This document shows positions 1-5,220 of a DNA stretch of 5,220 bases, in pieces. The stretch's first letter is position 1, and every line of letters starts with the position of its first letter. A model generated the notes under the pieces. The model saw only the letters and a list, made by a program, of their open reading frames with translations, did not search any database and was not told the DNA's origin. The DNA comes from Alphaproteobacteria bacterium (GTDB lineage Bacteria; Pseudomonadota; Alphaproteobacteria; CAAGCB01; CAG-977): assembly GCA_021639925.1 (NCBI GenBank), contig JAJXEL010000134.1:1-5220 (forward strand), given 5' to 3'. Both the position numbers and the translations under genes were made by a program.

Positions 1-2
1 CT

Positions 3-1385
3 TTATGCCCTTTTCCACTGTGTGCCGGCCGGCGTGTCTTCGATAATGATTCCTTTGTCGGCCAATTCCTTGCGCACGGCGTCAGCCGTTGCAAAATCTT
101 TCGCTTTGCGGGCGTCGGCGCGTTTTTGAATTAACGCTTCAATTTCCGATTCGTCAATTCCCTGACCTGCCGGCGCGGAACCGGCGCGGAACCATTCTTC
201 GGGATCCCGGTACAGCAACCCCAGCAAATGCGCCGACGCGATCAGTTCTTTTTTTATCTCCGCCTGTTGATCTGCCGTTTGCGCTTTGTTCAGCGCCGTC
301 GCCAGCGTATGCAGGACAGCGATTGCCTTAGGCGTATTCAAATCGTCTTTTAACGCTTCGACAACTTCGCCGTTCGGTTCCGCTCCGGTTAAATCAACAG
401 CCGGCGTCGAACGCAAAGCCGTATAAAAACGGTCCATCGTCTGTTTGGCCTGTTTTAACCCTTCCGGCAGCCAGTTTAACGGCTGATGATAATGGGTTCC
501 CAGCGTATATAAACGAAAAGCTTCGCCCGGCACCTGATCCAAAATTTCACGAATGGTAAAGAAATTGCCCAGCGATTTGGACATTTTTTCGCCGTTGACC
601 ATTAAATGCCCGTTATGCAGCCAGTATTTGGCATAAAAATCATGCCCGAACGCGCAGCAGGACTGCGCGATTTCATTTTCATGATGCGGAAAGATCAAAT
701 CCTGCCCGCCGCCGTGAATATCAAAAGTTTCCCCCAGATATTTGCTGCTCATCGCCGAACATTCCAGATGCCAGCCCGGACGCCCGAAGCCCCACGGACT
801 GTCCCAGCCCGGCTGCGTATCGTCAGACGGCTTCCATAAAATGAAATCCCCGGGTTCTTTTTTATACGGCGCGACCTCAACCCTTGCCCCGGCAATCATT
901 TCGTCCATTGACCGGCCGGACAAAGCCCCGTAATTTTTCATTTTTGACACGCTGAACAAAACGTGCCCCTGCGCTTCATAAGCATACCCGTTGTCAACCA
1001 GATGTTTGACCAGATCAATCATTTCCGCGATATGCTGTGTTGCGCGCGGTTCAATATCCGGCGGCAAAGCATTCAGTTCGGCGATGTCCTCATGAAAAAA
1101 ACGCGACGTCTTTTCCGTAATGACATTGATCGGTTCGCCGCTTTCCTGCGATTTTTTAATGATTTTGTCATCGACGTCCGTAATGTTGCGCACATAAGTG
1201 ACCTTCGGATACAGATGTTTCAGCAAACGGTACAACGTGTCGAACACAATGATCGGGCGGGCATTGCCGATATGAGCGCGGTCATAAACCGTCGGCCCGC
1301 AGACATACATGCGGACGTTGTTTTCATCTAAAGGAACAAACGGTTCTTTGCGGCGGGTCAAAGTATTAAATACTGTAAAGGTCAT
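3..1385 (-). CDS. cysS: Cysteine--tRNA ligase (CysRS), complete
   Basis: Cytoplasmic class I aminoacyl-tRNA synthetase that activates cysteine with ATP and loads it onto tRNA-Cys. The protein has 460 residues, close to the usual length of about 460. Seen in the sequence: the Rossmann-fold signature as HIGN at 38-41 (HIGH variant), the KMSKS loop at 267-271, and four zinc ligands expected for CysRS: Cys29 (in YVCGPTVYD), Cys209 (in GWHLECSAMS), His234 and Glu238 (in PHHENEIAQS). The GGGQDLIFPHHENE block is typical. The C-terminal helical and anticodon-binding part is complete, ending in a normal TPAGTQWKR-type tail. I chose the ATG at 1385 because AAGGA lies 7 bases upstream and the protein then begins MTFTVFNTLTRR, as in relatives. 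An in-frame start 8 codons further upstream lies inside gltX and adds residues with no family match. It starts 4 bases after the gltX stop, so it is probably translated by coupling from the nadE-gltX-cysS transcript. TAA stop; any terminator lies beyond the window edge. Confidence 0.98.
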   Translation of the reverse strand: MTFTVFNTLTRRKEPFVPLDENNVRMYVCGPTVYDRAHIGNARPIIVFDTLYRLLKHLYPKVTYVRNITDVDDKIIKKSQESGEPINVITEKTSRFFHEDIAELNALPPDIEPRATQHIAEMIDLVKHLVDNGYAYEAQGHVLFSVSKMKNYGALSGRSMDEMIAGARVEVAPYKKEPGDFILWKPSDDTQPGWDSPWGFGRPGWHLECSAMSSKYLGETFDIHGGGQDLIFPHHENEIAQSCCAFGHDFYAKYWLHNGHLMVNGEKMSKSLGNFFTIREILDQVPGEAFRLYTLGTHYHQPLNWLPEGLKQAKQTMDRFYTALRSTPAVDLTGAEPNGEVVEALKDDLNTPKAIAVLHTLATALNKAQTADQQAEIKKELIASAHLLGLLYRDPEEWFRAGSAPAGQGIDESEIEALIQKRADARKAKDFATADAVRKELADKGIIIEDTPAGTQWKRA

Positions 1386-1389
1386 TCTT

Positions 1390-2739
1390 TTATCCTTGCA
1401 GACGCACAATAGTTTTTTCGCGCCCCAGTACGGGCAGCAGCATTTTTAATTCGGGCCCCTGTTCCCGCCCGGTCAAAGCCAGACGGATCGGGTGGAACAG
1501 ATCGCGGCCTTTCCGGCCTGTTTTTTCTTTGACGGCAGCCGTCCAAACGCCGAAAGTCGTTTCGTCAAAATCCCCCGGCGGCAGCAATTCCGCCGCCCGG
1601 CGGCAGAAAAGACGGTCGTCTTCGCTTAACGAAAAAACACTGCCTGAATTACAGACGCGTTCCCATTCGGCAATATCGCCGATCCTGTCTATATTCGGAC
1701 TGACCGCCGCCCAGAAAACGGCGGATATTTCCGGTTCGCCGCGTTCTGCCAGACGGGCATTAACCGCCGCCAGATCCATAGACCGCACGACACGCGGATT
1801 TAATTTAAACAAATCGTCCGTATCAAAATGCGGCTGGGCCCGGCCAAAACGCGTTAAATCAAAATGCCCCGCCAGATCTTCCCAGCTTTGGCTGACAACG
1901 ACGGGATCAGACGTCCCCAAGCGCGCCAGCAGGCAGGCGATCGTCATCGGTTCGATTCCCTGTTCGCGCAATTCGCGGGAACTTAACGACCCCAGACGTT
2001 TTGACAGCTTGCCTTCCCGTCCCGTCAACAAAGGCGGGTGGCCGAATACGGGAATCTTTGCCCCCAAAGCTTCAAACATCTGTATCTGAACCGCCGTATT
2101 GGTAACATGGTCTTCCCCGCGGATAATATGCGTGATCCCGAAATCCATATCGTCAATCACGGACGGCAGCATATACGGAAAAGTCCCGTCTTCGCGGACA
2201 ATAATCGGATCGCTTAAATGCGCGCCGTTATAGGAACAATGGCCGCGGACCATGTCGTCCCATGACGTTTCTTTGTGTTCCAGCATAAAACGGTAATGCG
2301 GCCGGCGGCCTTCCGCTTCCAGTTTATTTTTTTCTTCCTCAGACAATTTCAACCCGGCCCGGTCATAAACGGGAGGCAGCCCTCTGGCCCGCTGGCGGCG
2401 GCGTTTATATTCCAGTTCTTCAGCCGTTTCATAACAGGCATAAACCAGCCCGCGCCGTTTTAATTCTTCCAGCGCCTGATGATAACGGTCCAGCCGTTCG
2501 GACTGGTGTTCCAGCCTGTCCCAAGGAATCCCCAGCCAGCGCATATCCTCATAAACGGCCTGTTCGTATTCCGGTTTGGAACGTTCGGTATCCGTATCGT
2601 CCATACGCAGAACAAAGGTAAAATCTTCGCCGGTACGTTTTTTCGCGCTTAAAGCAAACAGATAATTCAACAAAGCCGTACGCAGATTCCCGATATGCAT
2701 ATACCCCGTCGGGCTGGGAGCAAAACGAACAGTAATCAC
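1390..2739 (-). CDS. gltX: Glutamate--tRNA ligase, alphaproteobacterial type
   Basis: Class I synthetase that activates glutamate and attaches it to tRNA-Glu, and in organisms lacking GlnRS often also to tRNA-Gln for later amidation by GatCAB. The protein has 449 residues, slightly shorter than the usual 470 or so. Visible motifs: FAPSPTG at 6-12 followed by HIGN at 15-18 (HIGH variant), LRMDDTDTERS at 44-54, the IIRGEDHVTNT block at 205-215, and KLSKR at 244-248 (the GluRS form of KMSKS). The all-helical anticodon-binding half follows and ends near LTGRE and LLPVLGRE. The Cys-rich zinc site of E. coli GluRS is not present: only Cys102 remains in YACYET, and a Tyr stands in the later CxH region. 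The start is GTG at 2739, giving (M)ITVRFAPSPTG. The longer frame starting at 2883 adds 48 residues that only re-read nadE. AAGAAGG precedes the GTG by 9 bases. It starts 4 bases after nadE and ends 4 bases before cysS. Many alphaproteobacteria carry two gltX copies; which paralogue this is cannot be settled here. Confidence 0.96.
   Translation of the reverse strand: MITVRFAPSPTGYMHIGNLRTALLNYLFALSAKKRTGEDFTFVLRMDDTDTERSKPEYEQAVYEDMRWLGIPWDRLEHQSERLDRYHQALEELKRRGLVYACYETAEELEYKRRRQRARGLPPVYDRAGLKLSEEEKNKLEAEGRRPHYRFMLEHKETSWDDMVRGHCSYNGAHLSDPIIVREDGTFPYMLPSVIDDMDFGITHIIRGEDHVTNTAVQIQMFEALGAKIPVFGHPPLLTGREGKLSKRLGSLSSRELREQGIEPMTIACLLARLGTSDPVVVSQSWEDLAGHFDLTRFGRAQPHFDTDDLFKLNPRVVRSMDLAAVNARLAERGEPEISAVFWAAVSPNIDRIGDIAEWERVCNSGSVFSLSEDDRLFCRRAAELLPPGDFDETTFGVWTAAVKEKTGRKGRDLFHPIRLALTGREQGPELKMLLPVLGREKTIVRLQG
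1393..1397 (-). promoter_or_regulatory. Ribosome binding site of cysS
   Basis: AAGGA on the minus strand, 7 bases before the ATG at 1385. It lies within the last two sense codons of gltX (CAA GGA), so ribosomes finishing gltX pass directly over it. It decides the cysS start in favour of 1385 over the upstream in-frame alternative at 1409. Confidence 0.85.
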
Positions 2740-2743
2740 GTTT

Positions 2744-4222
2744 TTAAACCTTCTTGGTGATCGGATAATGCCAGTCACCGTTAAAGGAACGACGGGACAA
2801 TTTAACGCCCGGAGCCCCCTGCGCCCGTTTAAATTCGGCGCGGTGCAGCAAAGTATATACTTTTTTGACGACGTCTTCGTCATATCCGGCGGCGACGGCT
2901 TCTTCTATACCGGCGTCATTTTCCACCAGCAGTTTCAAAATACCGTCCAGCGTTTCATACGGCGGCAAAGAATCTTCGTCCTTTTGGCCTTCGTGCAGTT
3001 CGGCGGTCGGCGCTTTGGTAATCAGGCGGTCCGGCATAATCCGGCGGATATCGTTTTTAATCCATGCCGGGTGGTTGGCATTGCGCCAGCGCGCCAAAGC
3101 GTAAGCGTCCGTTTTATACAAATCATTAATCGGCGCAAACCCGCCGCACGTATCGCCGTAAAGCGTCGCATAACCGACGGAAGCTTCGGATTTGTTTCCC
3201 GTCGCCAGCAAAAGATCGCCGAACTTGTTTGACAAAGCCATCAACAACACGCCGCGCAGACGCGCCTGCAGATTTTCTTCGGTCGTATCGGCGTCATATC
3301 CTTTAAACGCCGGCGCCAGCAGTTTTTCAAAACAGTTAAACGGTTCGACAATCGGCAGGATATCATACCGGATCCCCAATGTCTTAGCGACCGATTCGGC
3401 GTCGTCCAGACTTTCTTTCGACGTATATTCCGACGGCATCATGACGGCGCGCACCTTGTCCGCGCCCAAAGCGTCGACAGCGATCGCCGCGCACAAAGCG
3501 CTGTCAAAACCGCCGGACAGTCCCAAAACGACGCCTTTAAACCCGTTTTTGCGCACGAAATCGCCCAATCCCATCGTCAAAGCGCGCCAGGTATTTTCAG
3601 GTTCCGTCGTCCAGGGCCAGGAAATATCGTCTACGCTGGCCACGCCGGTTTCCCATAACGGCAGACATTCAACGAAACCGCCGTCCAGATCCAACATGAA
3701 CGACCCGCCGGGGAAAACGGCCCCGTCATTACCGCCGACCAAATTCGTGTAAACCAAAGGCAGACGGATACGAGTCGCAAACGTTCTGGAATGTTCCAGC
3801 GTTTCGGTAACGGAACCGCTGCGGAACGGTCTGGCGTCCAAAACGATCAGTTTGTCCGACCCTTCGCAGTTAACGGGTTCAAATCCGACAGAAACGGCGA
3901 CGGTCCGGCCGGCAATCGTGAAGCGGTTGCCGTAATGCACGCCTTTTTCGTTCAGCAATACGGGCGTCGCGCCGCCGGCGCCGTCGGGAATCGCCGTCAA
4001 AATTTCACGGCCGTTATGATAAACTTCACCCAGTTTTTTATGCACTTCGGACATAAAAGACTTTGAAAACGCCAGATCCCCCAAAGGCCAGCCTGTCAAA
4101 GCATATGCCGGCAAAATCAATGTTTCGCCTTTGCAGTGCGGGCATTGTTCCGCCGCCCAATGAATCAGCTTCAGGTTACCTTCCAAATCGCCGGGGATAG
4201 GATTCAACTGTGCAATCAGCAT
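2744..4222 (-). CDS. nadE: NAD synthetase, long form with a degenerate N-terminal glutaminase domain
   Basis: Catalyses the last step of NAD synthesis: ATP-dependent amidation of nicotinic acid adenine dinucleotide. The 492-residue protein has the architecture of glutamine-dependent enzymes, with an N-terminal nitrilase-like amidase region (about 1-200) and a C-terminal synthetase domain (about 210-492), but is some 50 residues short of the usual 540-560. The synthetase half looks functional: ATP-pyrophosphatase P-loop SGGFDSA at 236-242, RAVMMPSEYTS at 258-268, TEENLQARLRG at 314-324, GNKSE at 342-346, YGDTCGG at 355-361, and KDEDSLPPY at 414-422. The amidase half keeps its framework (AQLNP at the start, ALTGWP at 41-46, LVYTNLVGG at 156-164) but lacks the triad. 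The usual PE before ALTG is PA (Ala39), the KHHLPNYG-type lysine loop is missing between about 97 and 106, and the nucleophile Cys aligns with Gly113. Cys119, six residues later, is the only nearby cysteine. I infer an ammonia-dependent enzyme carrying a non-catalytic domain. ATG start with AGAGG 8 bases upstream; TAA stop 4 bases before gltX. The synthetase assignment is secure; loss of glutaminase activity is inferred by eye. Confidence 0.95.
   Translation of the reverse strand: MLIAQLNPIPGDLEGNLKLIHWAAEQCPHCKGETLILPAYALTGWPLGDLAFSKSFMSEVHKKLGEVYHNGREILTAIPDGAGGATPVLLNEKGVHYGNRFTIAGRTVAVSVGFEPVNCEGSDKLIVLDARPFRSGSVTETLEHSRTFATRIRLPLVYTNLVGGNDGAVFPGGSFMLDLDGGFVECLPLWETGVASVDDISWPWTTEPENTWRALTMGLGDFVRKNGFKGVVLGLSGGFDSALCAAIAVDALGADKVRAVMMPSEYTSKESLDDAESVAKTLGIRYDILPIVEPFNCFEKLLAPAFKGYDADTTEENLQARLRGVLLMALSNKFGDLLLATGNKSEASVGYATLYGDTCGGFAPINDLYKTDAYALARWRNANHPAWIKNDIRRIMPDRLITKAPTAELHEGQKDEDSLPPYETLDGILKLLVENDAGIEEAVAAGYDEDVVKKVYTLLHRAEFKRAQGAPGVKLSRRSFNGDWHYPITKKV
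2749..2755 (-). promoter_or_regulatory. Ribosome binding site of gltX, inside the end of nadE
   Basis: AAGAAGG on the minus strand spans the last two Lys codons and the first base of the final Val codon of nadE. It lies 9 bases before the GTG start of gltX at 2739. Its position supports the GTG start, which also fits the conserved protein N-terminus, and implies translational coupling of nadE and gltX. Confidence 0.8.
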
Positions 4223-4230
4223 GAGAAAAA

Positions 4231-4235
4231 CCTCT
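4231..4235 (-). promoter_or_regulatory. Ribosome binding site of nadE
   Basis: AGAGG on the minus strand, 8 bases before the ATG at 4222. It supports this start even though the protein begins a few residues shorter than many relatives, directly at MLIAQLNP. Confidence 0.75.
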
Positions 4236-4255
4236 GTAATTAAATAAATTTCAAT

Positions 4256-4268
4256 CAGTTTATAACTG
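4256..4268. promoter_or_regulatory. Short perfect dyad in the kinase-nadE intergenic gap; possible operator
   Basis: CAGTT-TAT-AACTG is a perfect 5-base inverted repeat around a 3-base centre, about 34 bases upstream of the nadE start. It sits in the only real intergenic gap (72 bases, 4223-4294), which is AT-rich. A U-run does not follow it directly on the minus strand, so it does not look like an intrinsic terminator. It could be an operator overlapping a promoter for nadE-gltX-cysS, since TATAAA occurs across it, but no good -35 box is visible at the right distance. A dyad this short can arise by chance in AT-rich DNA. I see no match to a regulator motif I can name. Confidence 0.25.
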
Positions 4269-4294
4269 TTTTCGGCGTAATGCCATAAAAAAAC

Positions 4295-5209
4295 CTAACT
4301 TATTTTAATTTCTTCGACACGCGTTTCGATTTCCTTCAGCGACGGCAAAGCTTCCTGCGCGCCGATTTTCAAACAGACCAGCCCCGCGCCGGCAGCCGCA
4401 TACCTGGCAGCCTGCCGCGTATCCAGGCCGTTGTCCAGCATAGCGGCGAAAATGCCGACAAACGCGTCGCCGGCCCCTGTCGTATCGACAGGCTGCACGG
4501 GCAGAGCCGAAACCTTAAATATTTCCCCGTTTTCAGCGCCGGCGACGCCGCCCGCGCCCATGGTCACCAGACAGACGCCGCCTGTTTTTTCGGCAATCGC
4601 GGCGGCTTTTTCTTCAACGTTTAAAAAAGTTTTTTCAAATAAAGAAGCGTAAACGGTGTCCGCCTCTATTTCATTTAAAATCAGATAATCTGCCAGTTCC
4701 AGATCGGCTTCGGGGATCGGACAGGCCGGCGCGACGTTCAAAATCGTTCTGGCCCCCGCCGCTTTCGCCCGGCGCAGCAGTTTGAAATTTTCCGCGGGAG
4801 GAACCTCCATCTGCATCACTAAGACAGTGTCTTCGTTCAAAGCCGTCTGCGCGACGGCATCAGCGGAAACAGCCGTATTCGCCCCGCTGGCGACAACAAT
4901 TGAATTTTCCCCCTGCCCGTCAACCATAATCATCGCCATTCCCGTCGCCAGTTCCGAAACCTGCATGGCGGAACAGTCAACCCCCAAAGACCTTAACGCC
5001 GTTATGGGCACTTTGGCGACTTCGTCGGTTCCGACGGCGCCGATCATTTTAACCAGCCCGCCCGCTTTCGCGGCAGCCGCGGCCTGATTAGCGCCTTTTC
5101 CGCCGGCTTTGATCAAAGCCCCCGGAGTTAAAACGGTTTCCCCCGGCGCGGGAAAAGTCCTGACGGACAGAAAAAAATCGGCGTTCAAAGAACCAAATAC
5201 CAAAATCAT
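4295..5209 (-). CDS. rbsK: PfkB-family sugar kinase, probable ribokinase
   Basis: Cytoplasmic ATP-dependent carbohydrate kinase, most likely phosphorylating D-ribose to ribose 5-phosphate, which feeds the pentose phosphate pool and PRPP. The protein has 304 residues, close to the 305-310 of ribokinases. Seen: the N-terminal substrate-binding GSLNADF at 6-12, FPAPGET at 19-25, PfkB signature 1 as GGKGANQA at 36-43, the ribokinase-like TGMAMIMVD at 89-97 with GENSIVV and SGAN after it, MQMEVP with Glu135, NVAPA at 158-162, NEIE at 179-182 (NxxE, Mg/phosphate site), and signature 2 as DTTGAGDAF at 242-250 with catalytic base Asp248. The loop after GAVGTDE lacks the usual GxDxFG form, so another pentose or nucleoside substrate is possible. 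Start: ATG at 5209 with GGGA 7 bases upstream at the window edge; a TTG codon immediately before it (5212) is a less likely start. The TAG stop lies 72 bases before nadE. No transporter or rbsD is in view, and whether it shares a transcript with nadE is open. Confidence 0.85.
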   Translation of the reverse strand: MILVFGSLNADFFLSVRTFPAPGETVLTPGALIKAGGKGANQAAAAAKAGGLVKMIGAVGTDEVAKVPITALRSLGVDCSAMQVSELATGMAMIMVDGQGENSIVVASGANTAVSADAVAQTALNEDTVLVMQMEVPPAENFKLLRRAKAAGARTILNVAPACPIPEADLELADYLILNEIEADTVYASLFEKTFLNVEEKAAAIAEKTGGVCLVTMGAGGVAGAENGEIFKVSALPVQPVDTTGAGDAFVGIFAAMLDNGLDTRQAARYAAAGAGLVCLKIGAQEALPSLKEIETRVEEIKIS

Positions 5210-5216
5210 CAAAAAA

Positions 5217-5220
5217 TCCC
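5217..5220 (-). promoter_or_regulatory. Probable ribosome binding site of the ribokinase gene, cut by the window edge
   Basis: GGGA on the minus strand, 7 bases before the ATG at 5209. The window ends here, so the full Shine-Dalgarno sequence cannot be seen. The spacing favours ATG at 5209 over the adjoining TTG at 5212. Confidence 0.5.

Noticed and set aside
38..41. GGCCGGCG-type GC-rich palindromic words scattered through the window (for example CCGGCCGG near 27-31 and 913-918) as possible repeat elements
   Set aside because: They fall inside conserved codons for Ala, Gly, Pro and Arg, show no regular spacing or longer shared flanks, and are explained by codon usage.
1386..1409. An upstream start for cysS adding 8 residues (MCVCKDKR)
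   Set aside because: It lies inside gltX and does not match CysRS N-termini; the ATG at 1385 has a well-spaced AAGGA.
1529..2089. A 186-codon plus-strand open frame opposite gltX (and similar long frames at 2768-3232 and 3192-3752 opposite nadE)
   Set aside because: Antisense to strongly conserved coding sequence. The translations are low-complexity, rich in Ser, Arg and Pro, with no recognisable domain, as expected for shadows of the minus-strand genes.
2740..2883. A 48-residue N-terminal extension of GluRS starting at 2883
   Set aside because: It overlaps the coding end of nadE in another frame, has no family resemblance and lacks support once the GTG at 2739 with AAGAAGG 9 bases upstream gives the conserved N-terminus.
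4274..4290. GGC-GTAAT-GCC followed by an A-run on the plus strand as a terminator for the kinase gene
   Set aside because: The stem is only 3 base pairs, and on the transcribed minus strand the T-run comes before the stem, not after it.
5210..5212. TTG as the start of the ribokinase gene
   Set aside because: The next codon is ATG, has good spacing from GGGA, and gives the normal ribokinase N-terminus.

Overview
The window is a densely coded stretch of bacterial chromosome with four intact genes, all on the minus strand. In transcription order they are a ribokinase-like PfkB sugar kinase (5209-4295), an NAD synthetase of the long two-domain type (4222-2744), a glutamate--tRNA ligase (2739-1390) and a cysteine--tRNA ligase (1385-3). 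Every long reading frame on the plus strand, and the minus-strand extensions upstream of gltX and cysS, are shadows of these genes. There is no RNA gene, mobile element, CRISPR array or long repeat. Base composition is moderate (about half G+C by eye) and even across the genes, so nothing suggests recent transfer. The GluRS closely resembles alphaproteobacterial GluRS (motifs around RGLPPVYDRA, KLSKRLGSLS and LTGRE), which suggests an alphaproteobacterium. Moderate GC would suit an uncultured, possibly host-associated lineage, but that part is inference.

Layout: the kinase gene ends 72 bases before nadE. That gap is the only intergenic space of any size; it is AT-rich and holds a 13-base perfect dyad and the nadE ribosome binding site, but no convincing terminator or promoter. 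nadE, gltX and cysS are then packed with only 4 bases between each stop and the next start. The Shine-Dalgarno sequences of gltX and cysS lie inside the last codons of the gene before, so these three are almost certainly one translationally coupled transcription unit. It joins the last step of NAD synthesis to charging of tRNA-Glu and tRNA-Cys: housekeeping content rather than an accessory system.

The one striking observation is in NadE. Its C-terminal ATP-dependent synthetase domain looks intact. Its N-terminal nitrilase-fold glutaminase domain appears to have lost all three catalytic positions of the Glu-Lys-Cys triad (Glu to Ala39, the Lys loop shortened away, Cys aligned with Gly113) while the reading frame stays open. 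This predicts an NAD synthetase with a dead glutaminase domain that must take ammonia from elsewhere. I found no other candidate for an undescribed system here.
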